From NCBI GenBank assembly GCA_959605475.1, contig CAUHFS010000024.1, forward strand, positions 1 to 35,551: a stretch of 35,551 nucleotides of DNA, read 5' to 3'. Below, one piece after another: positions 24,263 to 32,761 of this stretch; within the stretch, counting starts at the first letter, position 1, and each line of letters starts with the position of its first letter. The stretch comes from an uncultured Collinsella sp. GTDB taxonomy: Bacteria > Actinomycetota > Coriobacteriia > Coriobacteriales > Coriobacteriaceae. The position numbers and the translations under genes were made by a program. Below the pieces are notes generated by a model. That model worked only from the letters and a program-made list of their open reading frames with translations, had not been told where the DNA came from and ran no database searches.

Positions 24263-24331
24263 ATGTTGTGGTCAACCAGCGTATTCTCGCCTATATCCAG
24301 TCCTCTTTTTGGGTATAGATGTCAATGTGTG

Positions 24332-24340
24332 TGCTAAAGT
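24332..24340 (+). promoter_or_regulatory. Candidate extended -10 promoter for rpoD
   Basis: TGCTAAAGT (24332-24340) is an extended -10; TTGGGT at 24309-24314 is a possible but badly spaced -35. A short 5-bp hairpin (24345-24349 with 24353-24357) lies near the start site, right before the ribosome site. Confidence 0.5.
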
Positions 24341-24372
24341 ATTGAGTCCTGTGGACTATGAAGGGAGAATCT

Positions 24373-25722
24373 GTGCCAAAAAAGACTGAGAGCACGGGTA
24401 CTGGGCTGGAATCCTACGTTGCAAAGCTCATGGGCAACGGCTCAAACAGGACTTCGGTAACCGAGGACGAGATTCAGGTCGCCCTGAAGGATATCGATGT
24501 TTCTGACGAGCAGCTCACCGCGGTGTATTCCGCGCTGCGCAACAGCGGCATCCAGATTATCTCCGCGAGCGGTAACGACGACGCCCCCATGGACGTCGAC
24601 GATGACGATAACGATACCGATACCGACGATTTCGATGACGACGACGAGCACGATTCCGGCTCGCTCGACGATCACGAGCTCAAGATGGCCCGTCAGGCCG
24701 ACGCCGAGATGGGTTCTTCCAAGAGCAAGAAGAAGCGCACCGTGCACACGTCCCGTTCACGCTCCCGCGTGCGTGGCATCGATGCCTCCACGGTGATGCT
24801 GACCGGCGATCCGGTTCGTATGTACCTCAAGGAGATCGGCAAGGTCGATCTGCTGACCGCCTCCGAAGAGGTCGATCTGGCCATGAAGATCGAGGCCGGT
24901 CTTGAGGCCACCGAGAAGCTCGAGGCTGCCGATGCCGGTGAGCTCGAGCTCACGCGTGCCGAGATGCGTCGTCTTACGCGCATTGAGAACGTGGGCCTCG
25001 AAGCCAAGCAGGCACTCATCAGCGCAAACCTGCGTCTGGTTGTCTCCATCGCCAAGCGCTATGTCGGCCGCGGCATGCTGTTTCTTGACCTAATCCAGGA
25101 GGGCAACCTCGGTCTGATTCGCGCCGTCGAGAAGTTCGACTACCAGAAGGGCTTCAAGTTCTCCACGTACGCCACGTGGTGGATCCGTCAGGCCATTACG
25201 CGCGCTATCGCCGACCAGGCCCGTACCATCCGTATTCCCGTTCATATGGTCGAGACTATCAACAAGCTCGTCCGCGTGCAGCGCCAGCTCCTTCAGGATC
25301 TGGGTCGCGACCCGACCCCCGAGGAGATTGGTGCCGAGATGGACATGAGCGCCGACCGCGTCCGCGAGATCCAGAAGATCTCGCAGGAGCCCGTGTCGCT
25401 CGAGACCCCCATCGGCGAGGAAGAGGATTCCCAGCTGGGCGACTTCATCGAGGACTCCCAGGCTATCGTTCCGCCCGATGCTGCCAGCTTCTCCATGCTG
25501 CAGGAGCAGCTCACCCAGGTGCTCGACTCGCTTGCCGATCGTGAGCGCAAGGTTATCGAACTGCGCTTTGGCCTTGTCGACGGGCATCCCCGCACGCTCG
25601 AGGAGGTCGGTCGCGAGTTTGGCGTCACGCGCGAGCGTATCCGCCAGATCGAGTCCAAGACCTTGGCCAAGCTCCGCCACCCCAGCCGCAGCAGCAAGCT
25701 CAAAGACTATATCGAAAGCTAG
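24373..25722 (+). CDS. rpoD: Primary sigma factor RpoD/SigA
   Basis: Housekeeping sigma-70 factor. An N-terminal acidic region of about 120 residues includes a run of Asp (about 75-100), then a Lys/Arg-rich patch. Region 1.2 begins at DPVRMYLKEIG, region 2 includes NLRLVVSIAKRYVGRGM, FLDLIQEGNLGLIRAVEKFD and YATWWIRQAITRAIADQART, and region 4.2 has GVTRERIRQIESKTLAKLRH. ATG 24358 is in frame, but AGGGAG at 24362-24367 lies after it and 5 bases before GTG 24373, so the GTG is the likely start (449 residues). dnaG-rpoD is the classical macromolecular-synthesis order; rpsU is absent from this copy. Confidence 0.97.
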   Translation: MPKKTESTGTGLESYVAKLMGNGSNRTSVTEDEIQVALKDIDVSDEQLTAVYSALRNSGIQIISASGNDDAPMDVDDDDNDTDTDDFDDDDEHDSGSLDDHELKMARQADAEMGSSKSKKKRTVHTSRSRSRVRGIDASTVMLTGDPVRMYLKEIGKVDLLTASEEVDLAMKIEAGLEATEKLEAADAGELELTRAEMRRLTRIENVGLEAKQALISANLRLVVSIAKRYVGRGMLFLDLIQEGNLGLIRAVEKFDYQKGFKFSTYATWWIRQAITRAIADQARTIRIPVHMVETINKLVRVQRQLLQDLGRDPTPEEIGAEMDMSADRVREIQKISQEPVSLETPIGEEEDSQLGDFIEDSQAIVPPDAASFSMLQEQLTQVLDSLADRERKVIELRFGLVDGHPRTLEEVGREFGVTRERIRQIESKTLAKLRHPSRSSKLKDYIES

Positions 25723-25731
25723 TCAAGCAAG

Positions 25732-25768
25732 AAGCGCCCTCAAGCACATCCGCTTGGGGGCGCTTTCA
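25732..25768 (+). terminator. rpoD terminator
   Basis: A 14-bp stem with one G-U pair (25732-25745 with 25752-25765), a 6-base loop and a short T stretch, 10 bases after rpoD. Confidence 0.78.
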
Positions 25769-25824
25769 TGTGGTCATTGGGGACGTCCTCAATGACTAGG
25801 TCGGAAAAAATCTCAAAAAAGTTC

Positions 25825-25852
25825 TTGCCCTAAGCTGATTCGTCCGTATAAT
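25825..25852 (+). promoter_or_regulatory. Promoter of the tRNA-Asn genes
   Basis: TTGCCC (25825-25830) and a perfect TATAAT (25847-25852) are 16 bases apart, placing the start about 25 bases before the first tRNA. The A-rich stretch just upstream may act as an UP element. Confidence 0.78.
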
Positions 25853-25882
25853 AAACTTCGTTGCTTGAGAGCATGCACCTAT

Positions 25883-25957
25883 TCCTCGGTAGCTCAATGG
25901 TAGAGCACGCGGCTGTTAACCGCGCTGTTGTAGGTTCGAGTCCTACCCGGGGAGCCA
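25883..25957 (+). tRNA. tRNA-Asn(GTT), first copy
   Basis: 75 bases including an encoded CCA. The acceptor stem TCCTCGG pairs with CCGGGGA (one G-U), the D arm is GCTC-AATGGTA-GAGC, the anticodon loop is CTGTTAA with anticodon GTT, and the T loop is TTCGAGT. It reads AAC/AAT codons for asparagine. It is identical to the second copy. Confidence 0.97.
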
Positions 25958-25966
25958 GAATTTCTC

Positions 25967-25987
25967 AGCCCATTCCGCTGGGCTTTT
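25967..25987 (+). terminator. Small terminator or processing hairpin between the tRNAs
   Basis: A 6-bp stem (25967-25972 with 25979-25984), a 6-base loop and TTTT, 9 bases after the first tRNA. It may partly terminate or only guide 3' processing. Confidence 0.55.
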
Positions 25988-25991
25988 AAAT

Positions 25992-26066
25992 TCCTCGGTA
26001 GCTCAATGGTAGAGCACGCGGCTGTTAACCGCGCTGTTGTAGGTTCGAGTCCTACCCGGGGAGCCA
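25992..26066 (+). tRNA. tRNA-Asn(GTT), second copy
   Basis: An exact 75-base repeat of the first tRNA, including the CCA, 34 bases downstream. The same stems and the GTT anticodon are present. No separate promoter is seen, so it is probably co-transcribed by read-through. Confidence 0.97.
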
Positions 26067-26074
26067 GGTTGTAG

Positions 26075-26102
26075 AACCCGTCGCTTATGCGGCGGGTTTT
26101 TT
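26075..26102 (+). terminator. tRNA operon terminator
   Basis: A 10-bp stem with one G-U pair (26075-26084 with 26089-26098), a TTAT loop and six T at the end. Confidence 0.92.
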
Positions 26103-26260
26103 CATGCCGCGACCACTTGACTCAAACGTTGCCATATCAACATTTCGTGTCGAGGATGTAATCCCGCGACCCATCACCTCAACATGGCGCGGTCGTTGTA
26201 GAATATTGCAATGATTGCTCCCACGACATGGTGCCGTGAGCACCAGATAAGGAGATTCTT

Positions 26261-26617
26261 GTGTCTGAGACCATTAACGGCAGCCTGAGCGTCTCGAACG
26301 ACGTTATTGCCGATATTGCCGGTTATGCCGCGATGACGTGCTATGGCGTCGTCGGTATGGCTGAGCAGCTCCAAGGCGCCGAGAGCGTGCGCCTGCTTGC
26401 CGGTCAGCGCCTCCGCAAGGGCGTGCTTGTCTCCGCCGACGAGAACGGCCTTACGGTCGATCTTCACGTCGTGCTCGAGAACGGCGTCAACATGAAGTCC
26501 GTCTGCCACAATCTTTCGAGCTCCGTTGCCTTCACCCTGCAGGAGATCGCTCAGATCGACCCCGCCAGCCTTAAGATCGGCATCCATATCGACGCGCTCA
26601 AGAGCCGTCTGAACTAG
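26261..26617 (+). CDS. Asp23/Gls24 (YloU) family protein
   Basis: Small cytosolic protein (118 residues) of the alkaline-shock Asp23/DUF322 family, linked by family knowledge to envelope homeostasis; the exact role is unknown. NDVIADIAGYAAMTCYGVVGMAE is split across the typical first helix and strand, then GVLVSADENGLTVDLHVVLENG, and the protein ends with KIGIHIDALKSRLN. GTG 26261 has AAGGAG 7 bases upstream. The fakA-like gene begins 27 bases after its stop, the same pair order as yloU-yloV in Bacillus, which supports the assignment. No membrane segment is present. Confidence 0.92.
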   Translation: MSETINGSLSVSNDVIADIAGYAAMTCYGVVGMAEQLQGAESVRLLAGQRLRKGVLVSADENGLTVDLHVVLENGVNMKSVCHNLSSSVAFTLQEIAQIDPASLKIGIHIDALKSRLN

Positions 26618-26644
26618 CATCCGAAAACGGAGATTCAAATACCC

Positions 26645-28306
26645 ATGATTGCAAAGACCATTCGCACCTGTTTTCCGATCGCTGCGGCTGCCGTTTCCGA
26701 CAAGGCCGAGGAGATCAACAAGCTCAACGTCTTCCCCGTACCCGATGGCGATACCGGCACCAACATGTCGCTCACGCTCGCCTCGGTGACCAAGGAGCTC
26801 TCCGCCCTTCCTGCCGACGCCGACATGGAGGCCATCGCCGGTGCCATCACCCATGGCTCCCTGATGGGTGCCCGTGGCAACTCCGGCGTCATCACCTCGC
26901 AGATTCTGCGTGGTGTGGCCGAGGGCCTTGTCTCTGCCGATGAGCCCATCACTTCCGCCAACATCGCCTATGCGTTCCGCCGAGCCGTCAAGGTTGCCTT
27001 CCAGGCAGTGCGTAAGCCCATCGAGGGTACGATCCTCACGGTGCTGCGCGACGTCTCGACCAAGGCAGACGAGTGCGAGAAGAAGAAGTTCTCGGCCGAG
27101 GACGCGCTCGACGCCATCGTCGTCGAGGCCTATCAGTCCGTCGCCCGTACGCCCGACCTGCTGCCCGTTCTGAAGGAGAACGGCGTGGTCGACTCCGGCG
27201 CCTTTGGATTTGCCATCTTCCTTGAGAACTTTGTTGCCGCCGCGCTTGGTCGCAGCACCGTTGTCGAGGATTTCTCCGCCACGTTTGACTCCGCTGGCTC
27301 TGCCCGCGACGCGGCCCTCGACCGCGTTGAGATCGAGGCCAACGACGACTGGGAGGGCTCGGAGTTCCGTTACTGCAATGAGTTCCTGTTTAAGGCAGAC
27401 GCCCCGTTTGACGAGGACGAGTGCCTTAAGTTCCTGGGCTCCATGGGCGACTGCGAGCTACTCGTGGGCGCTTACCCCGATTACAAGATTCACGTGCACT
27501 CCAACACCCCCAACCTGGTGCTCGAGCATATGCTGCAGCTTGGTCAGATTTACGAGGTCTTTATCCACAACATGGAGATGGAGGCCCACGACCGTACCGC
27601 CAAGATCCACGAGGACCAGGAAAAGGCCGCCGAGCCCGCCAAGGCGCTGGGCTTTGTCGCCGTTGCCGCCGGTTCCGGCGAGGCAGACATCCTCAAGTCC
27701 CTCGGCGTCGACGTGATCGTGTCGGGTGGTCAGACCATGAACCCCTCGACTGCAGACTTGCTGGGCGCCGTTGACCAGGTCAACGCGACCTCGGTCATCA
27801 TCCTGCCCAACAACGGCAACATCCGCATGGCTGCCGAGGCCGCTGCCTCAGCCTGCACCGACAAGAAGGTAGCCGTCGTTCCCACCAAGACCGTCCCGCA
27901 GGCCTTCTCCGCGCTGTTCGCGGTCCTGCCCGATTCCGAGCTCGAGGATGCCGTCGCCGCTATGGTCGACGCCATCAGCGAGGTTCGCGATGGCGAGGTC
28001 ACCCGTGCCGTGCGCGATTCCAGCGCCTCCGACGGCTCGCCGATTCACTCCGGTGACGTCATGGGTATCATCGCCGGCTCCATCGACGTGGTCGGCTCCG
28101 ACGTGAAGCAGGTCACGCTCGATTGCATCAACCGTATGCAGGAGGAAGAGGAGGGCGACGCGCTGACGATTCTGGCCGGCGAGGAACTGTCCGATGAGGC
28201 CTTCCAGGAGATCGTAGACGCCATTGAGGAGGCTCAGCCCGATTTGGAGATCGACGCCCATCGTGGCGAGCAGCCGCTCTATCCCGTGATCTTCTCGATC
28301 GAGTAG
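26645..28306 (+). CDS. fakA: DAK2-domain fatty acid kinase FakA-like protein
   Basis: ATP-binding subunit expected to phosphorylate FakB-bound fatty acids, feeding exogenous acids to phospholipid synthesis. The N-terminal DhaL/DAK2 domain (about 1-200) has NVFPVPDGDTGTNMSLT (metal-binding Asp residues) and GSLMGARGNSGVI. A middle domain (about 235-315) has FRYCNEFLF and HVHSNTPN, and the C-terminal FakA domain has SGGQTMNPST and ILPNNGNI. The 553 residues match the family. Its partner FakB (a DegV protein) is not in the window. plsX, the next step of the acyl-phosphate route, is present about 5 kb away. Substrate is inferred from family knowledge. Confidence 0.9.
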   Translation: MIAKTIRTCFPIAAAAVSDKAEEINKLNVFPVPDGDTGTNMSLTLASVTKELSALPADADMEAIAGAITHGSLMGARGNSGVITSQILRGVAEGLVSADEPITSANIAYAFRRAVKVAFQAVRKPIEGTILTVLRDVSTKADECEKKKFSAEDALDAIVVEAYQSVARTPDLLPVLKENGVVDSGAFGFAIFLENFVAAALGRSTVVEDFSATFDSAGSARDAALDRVEIEANDDWEGSEFRYCNEFLFKADAPFDEDECLKFLGSMGDCELLVGAYPDYKIHVHSNTPNLVLEHMLQLGQIYEVFIHNMEMEAHDRTAKIHEDQEKAAEPAKALGFVAVAAGSGEADILKSLGVDVIVSGGQTMNPSTADLLGAVDQVNATSVIILPNNGNIRMAAEAAASACTDKKVAVVPTKTVPQAFSALFAVLPDSELEDAVAAMVDAISEVRDGEVTRAVRDSSASDGSPIHSGDVMGIIAGSIDVVGSDVKQVTLDCINRMQEEEEGDALTILAGEELSDEAFQEIVDAIEEAQPDLEIDAHRGEQPLYPVIFSIE

Positions 28307-28315
28307 GCTCTGCCC

Positions 28316-30493
28316 ATGTCCGAGCTGTGCTCCGTGCCGCGCGTCTCGGAGCGCTTTGCCCAGAGCAATGCGCTCGACGAAGATATCGCGCGACTCAAAT
28401 ATGTTTCAGGTAAACGTGAGGAGGCCCTTCGCCGTCTGGGAATTCGGACGGTGGGGGACCTCCTTCTCCATATCCCTCATCGTTACCTCGACTTTACTCG
28501 TTCGTGGTCCATCGAGATGGCGCCCATCGGTACCGTGTGCACTATCATCGCCACGGTCGACCGCATCGTCCAAAAGCAGCCGCGTCCGCGCATGCAGGTG
28601 ACCGAGGTCTCACTCGTTGACGAGACGGGCGTGCTACAGGTCGCCTTTTTCCGCCAGCCCTGGATTGCCCAGCAGCTTAAGCAGGGCGACCGCCTGGCCG
28701 TGATGGGCAAGGTTGAGTTTGCCTACGGTTTTAAGCAGATGGCCTCGCCGCACTTTGAAAAGCTCGAGGAAGGGCGTGCCGCAGGCACTATCCTGCCGGT
28801 CCATTACGTCAGTGATGGCGTGAGCCAGGCGTGGATGCGCCGCATCGTAAGCGGCGCGCTCGAGGTCGTCGGCAATCCCTTTGATCCCATTCCGGCACGC
28901 TTACGCGTTAAGCGTCGCCTGATGAGCAATGCTCGTGCGCTTCGATCGATCCACTTTCCCTCGAGCATGGCTGAGCGCGACATCGCACGCCGGCGTCTTG
29001 CCTACGAGGAGTGTCTCTACCTGCAGCTGGCGCTGCGTCTGCGCAACGACGGCGGCCTGGTCGATGTGGTGCCCTATGCCCACACCGCGGGCGAGCACCT
29101 GGTCGCGCTCAAGCAGGCCCTGCCGTTTTCGCTGAGCGACGAGCAGGAGGCCGCGTTCCAGGATATCCTGCGCGATATGTGCGATGGCGGGCGCGTGATG
29201 AACCGCCTGCTGCTGGGCGATGTCGGTACCGGTAAGACCGCCGTTGCCGCCTGCGCGCTGGCTGTGGCTGCCGATGGCGGTACGCAGGCCTGCGTTATGG
29301 CGCCCACGGGCGTGCTGGCGCGCCAATATGCCGATAAGACCGGCCCTCTGCTCTCGCAGGCCGGCATGTCCTGGGCACTTCTGACGGGTGCCACGCCGGC
29401 CGCAGAGCGCGAGCGCATCCATGCGCAGCTGGAATCGGGCGAGCTTGACGTGCTCTTTGGCACCCATGCGGTGCTTTCGGATAACGTTGCGTTCAAGCAT
29501 CTGTCGCTTGTCGTCATCGACGAGCAGCACCGGTTTGGCGTCGGCCAACGCAACGCCCTACGCGCGAAGGGCCCCGGTGCGGACCTGCTCGTTATGACGG
29601 CCACGCCTATCCCGCGCACGTTGGCGCTCTCGGTCTATGGCGACCTGGATACGAGCATCATCCGCCATCGTCCAATTCCGGGTGCCGGCGTGACGACGCG
29701 CGTCCTCACCGAGTCGAGTCGCGACCTGGCCTATGGCGCCATCCGTGAGGCGCATGAAAAGGGTCAGCAGGCCTACGTGATTTGCCCGCTCGTGGAGCCG
29801 AGTGACTCGGCCGATGAGCTGGAAGACGTGCCCGGTATTGCCCGCGACGATGAGGGCCGCGTGACGGTTCCCGTGCCGCTGCACGATACGGCGACCGAGC
29901 TCGATCGCCTGCGTCTGGCGTTGCCGGGCCTTGCCATCGAGCGCCTTCACGGCCGTATGCCAGCGGGGGAGAAGGACCAGGTTGTTGATGCCTTTAAGCG
30001 TGGCGAGATTGACGTGCTCGTCTCGACTACGGTGGTCGAGGTGGGCGTCGACGTGCCTAACGCCACCGTCATGGTCATCGAGAACGGCGAGCGCTTTGGT
30101 TTGGCTGCCCTGCACCAGCTGCGCGGTCGCGTGGGCCGCGGCAGTGTGTCGGGCACGTGCCTGGTCATGACGCACTCCAAGGGCAACGGCGGCGCGTCGG
30201 CAGCACAAGATCGCCTGCAATCGCTCGAAAAAACTTCGGATGGTTTTACGCTTGCCCAGATGGACCTGCGTCTGCGTCACGAGGGCGAAATCCTGGGTTA
30301 CCGTCAGCACGGCGGCGTGACCTTGCGCTTTGTGGACCTGGACGCCGATGAGGACCTTATCGAATGGGCCCATTTGGACGCGGTCGAGCTCTTGCGGTAT
30401 GCTTGCAACCTTGACTCCGTGTCGACGCGCCCCCTGCGCGATGCGGTCGCCATGCGATATCGACACATTTTTAAGGAGGTCAGCGGAGGATGA
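28316..30493 (+). CDS. recG: ATP-dependent DNA helicase RecG
   Basis: Superfamily 2 helicase that remodels stalled forks and branched DNA. The N-terminal wedge/OB domain (about 60-190) has LLHIPHRYLDFTR. Helicase motifs follow: LLGDVGTGKTAVA (motif I, about 300-312), VMAPTGVLARQYA (Ia), VIDEQHRFGVGQR (II, DEQH), MTATPIPRTLALSVYGDLD (III) and the QLRGRVGRG-type motif VI. 725 residues is normal. The ATG lacks a clear ribosome site and follows fakA by 9 bases, suggesting coupling. It overlaps rsmD by 4 bases. Confidence 0.96.
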   Translation: MSELCSVPRVSERFAQSNALDEDIARLKYVSGKREEALRRLGIRTVGDLLLHIPHRYLDFTRSWSIEMAPIGTVCTIIATVDRIVQKQPRPRMQVTEVSLVDETGVLQVAFFRQPWIAQQLKQGDRLAVMGKVEFAYGFKQMASPHFEKLEEGRAAGTILPVHYVSDGVSQAWMRRIVSGALEVVGNPFDPIPARLRVKRRLMSNARALRSIHFPSSMAERDIARRRLAYEECLYLQLALRLRNDGGLVDVVPYAHTAGEHLVALKQALPFSLSDEQEAAFQDILRDMCDGGRVMNRLLLGDVGTGKTAVAACALAVAADGGTQACVMAPTGVLARQYADKTGPLLSQAGMSWALLTGATPAAERERIHAQLESGELDVLFGTHAVLSDNVAFKHLSLVVIDEQHRFGVGQRNALRAKGPGADLLVMTATPIPRTLALSVYGDLDTSIIRHRPIPGAGVTTRVLTESSRDLAYGAIREAHEKGQQAYVICPLVEPSDSADELEDVPGIARDDEGRVTVPVPLHDTATELDRLRLALPGLAIERLHGRMPAGEKDQVVDAFKRGEIDVLVSTTVVEVGVDVPNATVMVIENGERFGLAALHQLRGRVGRGSVSGTCLVMTHSKGNGGASAAQDRLQSLEKTSDGFTLAQMDLRLRHEGEILGYRQHGGVTLRFVDLDADEDLIEWAHLDAVELLRYACNLDSVSTRPLRDAVAMRYRHIFKEVSGG

Positions 30494-31146
30494 GAATCAT
30501 CGGCGGCGAATGGCGCGGTCGTAAGATCGAGGAGCCCCGTGGTCGCGATGTCACCCGCCCCACGACCGATCGCGTGCGCGAGGCATGCGCATCTATGGTC
30601 ATGTCGGCATTCGACTTCGATCTGGACGAGGTCCGCGTGCTGGACGCCTTTGGCGGCTCCGGCGCCTTAGGGTTAGAGATGCTCTCACGTGGTGCCCGCT
30701 CACTCACGACGTTCGAGATCGATCGGAATGCCGCGCGGCTCATTACCAAGAATATCGAGTCGCTCTGCCGTGACCGTGCGCGTTGGCGCGTGGTAACGGG
30801 CGACATGCTGGCGAGTGCCTCGCGCGGTCGTGTGCCGGGCGGCCCCTTTGATCTGGTCCTGCTCGACCCGCCCTATGCTTTTGGTGCCGAGCCGGTCGAG
30901 ATACTGCTGCAGAACCTGGCTCAGCAGGGTCTGCTTGCACCTGGCGCTTATGCCCTGTTTGAGCATGCCGCCGCCGATGCGGGCGCGCATCCGGCAGGCT
31001 TTGAGATCGTGCGCGAGAAGCGCTACGGCATTACCTCGGTCGACCTGCTTCGTTGGGTCGGCGATGACGATGGTGAGGAAGATTGCACCGGCACCGATGC
31101 TCACAACAACGATGCCATGACGGTTCAGGAGAACGCCCATGAGTGA
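30490..31146 (+). CDS. rsmD: 16S rRNA (guanine(966)-N2)-methyltransferase RsmD
   Basis: SAM-dependent methylation of G966 in 16S rRNA. The start MRIIGGEWRGRKIEEPRG is typical, LDAFGGSGALGLEMLSRGA (about 52-70) is the SAM-binding motif, and LVLLDPPYAFG (about 120-130) is the N6/N2 catalytic DPPY motif. The family core ends near residue 195; about 25 extra residues form an acidic Asp/Glu tail. The ATG overlaps the recG stop (GGAGG ribosome site just before it), and the stop overlaps the coaD start by 8 bases. recG-rsmD-coaD is a common order. Confidence 0.95.
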   Translation: MRIIGGEWRGRKIEEPRGRDVTRPTTDRVREACASMVMSAFDFDLDEVRVLDAFGGSGALGLEMLSRGARSLTTFEIDRNAARLITKNIESLCRDRARWRVVTGDMLASASRGRVPGGPFDLVLLDPPYAFGAEPVEILLQNLAQQGLLAPGAYALFEHAAADAGAHPAGFEIVREKRYGITSVDLLRWVGDDDGEEDCTGTDAHNNDAMTVQENAHE

Positions 31147-31636
31147 CACCATCAACCGCGTGATCGTCCCGGGCACCTTCGATCCCATCACGTTTGGCCA
31201 TATCGACGTCATCCGCCGCGCCCGCCGTATCTTTCCCAGCGTGATCGTCGCTGTCGCCGAGTCGCAGGGTAAAAACGGTGTGGGCACCACGTTTATGCTG
31301 GATGAGCGCGTGGCGCTGGCTCGCGAGGCGCTCGGTGATATCGACGGCGTCGATGTCCTGCCCTTTACCGGCCTCTTGGTCGACTTCGCTCGCGAGCAGG
31401 GGGCGGGGGCCGTGGTCAAGGGCCTGCGCGCCATGACCGACTTTGAGTACGAGCTGCAGCAGGCAGACCTCAACTATCGCTTGGATAACGAGCTGGAGTC
31501 CATCTTTGTCATGAGTGCGCCGCAGTACGGCTATATCTCGAGTTCGGTCGTTCGCCAGATCGCCTCGCTCGGCAGCGATGTATCGACGTTTGTCCCGCCC
31601 AACGTGGTCGAAGCGCTCAGACACCGCTTTTCGTGA
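31139..31636 (+). CDS. coaD: Phosphopantetheine adenylyltransferase
   Basis: Fourth step of CoA synthesis, joining 4'-phosphopantetheine and ATP to dephospho-CoA. The 165-residue length is standard. PGTFDPITFGHIDVIRRA is the nucleotidyltransferase T/H-x-G-H site, LVKGLRAMTDFEYELQQ-type sequence (here VVKGLRAMTDFEYELQQ) is the phosphate-binding stretch, and YISSSVVRQIASLG matches the family ISST-like loop. It begins within the rsmD end. In this neighbourhood it supplies the phosphopantetheine arm of the ACP encoded at 34232. Confidence 0.97.
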   Translation: MSDTINRVIVPGTFDPITFGHIDVIRRARRIFPSVIVAVAESQGKNGVGTTFMLDERVALAREALGDIDGVDVLPFTGLLVDFAREQGAGAVVKGLRAMTDFEYELQQADLNYRLDNELESIFVMSAPQYGYISSSVVRQIASLGSDVSTFVPPNVVEALRHRFS

Positions 31637-31660
31637 CGTTTTTTATTGCCTGGTGGCATG

Positions 31661-31669
31661 TGGTAAACT
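31661..31669 (+). promoter_or_regulatory. Candidate extended -10 before the SepIVA-like gene
   Basis: TGGTAAACT fits an extended -10 (TG-n-TAAACT); no good -35 is seen. It lies about 36 bases before the ATG at 31705. Confidence 0.42.
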
Positions 31670-31704
31670 AGCACGATGATATGTTACCTATGAAAGGAGA
31701 CCGG

Positions 31705-32202
31705 ATGCCGGGCGAGAATTTTCCTGGCGATAGGATCGTCAGCTTGGTCGATGAGCTCGAAGGGCTGATCGAGGAAGCCAAGCCGCCTTTCGGCAAGAAC
31801 GCTCAGTTCAAGGTCATCGACGCCGACGTGTTCTTCAACATCCTCGACGAGATCCGCATGAGCTATCCCGAGGAGTGGCAGAAGTCCCGCCGTATCCTTA
31901 AGGAGCGCGAGGAGCTTATGGCTTCCGCCGCCGCTCAGGCCGATTCCATCATCGCCGACGCTCAGCAGCAGGCCCTCACCATTGCCGGTGAGCAGGAGAT
32001 CGTCCGCTTGGCACAGCAGCAGGCCGACGACATCCGCGATCGTGCCCAGCAGTACGAGCGCGAGACGCGTTATGCTGCCGAGGACTACGCAGAGCAGGTC
32101 TTTACGCACCTGGAGGAGAACCTCAAGAGCCTGACCGGCACCGTTACCCGTTGCCGTCAGCAGCTCAACGAGGGTGCCGCCCAACAGAATGGTCAGTGGT
32201 AA
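31705..32202 (+). CDS. SepIVA/DivIVA-like coiled-coil protein
   Basis: Cytosolic coiled-coil protein (165 residues), hypothetical in function. It begins with a short region IVSLVDELEGLIEEAKP and a VIDADVFFNILDEIRMSYPEEW segment, then a long Gln/Ala/Glu-rich helix (about 65-150) of the type also seen in DivIVA and ATP-synthase b subunits. ATG 31705 is preceded by AAAGGAGA at 31693-31700; the earlier ATG 31681 lacks a site. The order coaD - this gene - DUF177 - (rpmF) - rnc - smc matches the mycobacterial sepIVA (Rv2927c) - DUF177 - rnc - smc locus, which suggests a growth or division role. That is inference from context; sequence similarity alone is weak. Confidence 0.75.
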   Translation: MPGENFPGDRIVSLVDELEGLIEEAKPPFGKNAQFKVIDADVFFNILDEIRMSYPEEWQKSRRILKEREELMASAAAQADSIIADAQQQALTIAGEQEIVRLAQQQADDIRDRAQQYERETRYAAEDYAEQVFTHLEENLKSLTGTVTRCRQQLNEGAAQQNGQW

Positions 32203-32756
32203 TGGCTGAGTTCCCGAGCGTTACCGTCGATCTTTCTGAGCGGCTCGAGTTTCCTGGTGATTCGTATCCGCTGACCGGCAAGGTCGATGTTGCCACCTAC
32301 ACGGTGGGCGAGAAGGAGTACCAGCTACAGGACGGCATCGACTACGACGTTGTCTTTACCAATGCCGGTACCGGTGTCTTGCTCACGGGCATGGTCCGCG
32401 CGCACGCCACCGGCGAGTGCGACCGTTGCCTGGAGCCTGCCTCGTTTGATATCGCCGGCGAGATCGAGGAGTTCTACCTCTTTGAGGAGCCCGAGGATCC
32501 CGAGGCCTACGAGGACGGCTACGAGCTCCTGGGTGAGGACCGCATCGTCGATCTGGGTGAGCCCATCAACGACGCGGTCGTCATGGACACGCCGTTTGTC
32601 GTTCTGTGCAAGCCCGATTGCCGCGGCCTGTGCCCCACTTGCGGTTGCAATCTCAACGTCGAGCAATGCGATTGCGCCGCCCAGGCAGAGGCAGAATGGG
32701 CCGCTGCCACGGAAAATCCATTTGCAGCATTGAAGAATCTCAAGCTCGATGAGTAA
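32202..32756 (+). CDS. DUF177/YceD family protein
   Basis: Conserved partner of rpmF in most bacteria, linked by family knowledge to 23S rRNA or L32 accumulation. 184 residues, start ATG 32202 sharing one base with the previous stop (TAATG). ATGECDRCLEPASFD is the family signature, an acidic stretch FEEPEDPEAYEDGYE follows, then a cluster CKPDCRGLCPTCGCN and QCDC, which could bind zinc. rpmF starts 64 bases after the stop. The cysteine-rich end is common in Gram-positive members. Confidence 0.92.
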   Translation: MAEFPSVTVDLSERLEFPGDSYPLTGKVDVATYTVGEKEYQLQDGIDYDVVFTNAGTGVLLTGMVRAHATGECDRCLEPASFDIAGEIEEFYLFEEPEDPEAYEDGYELLGEDRIVDLGEPINDAVVMDTPFVVLCKPDCRGLCPTCGCNLNVEQCDCAAQAEAEWAAATENPFAALKNLKLDE

Positions 32757-32761
32757 AACTG

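Noticed and set aside
25883..26066. Tandem repeat as CRISPR or mobile element
   Set aside because: The repeated unit folds as tRNA-Asn with CCA; only two copies and no cas or integrase gene nearby.
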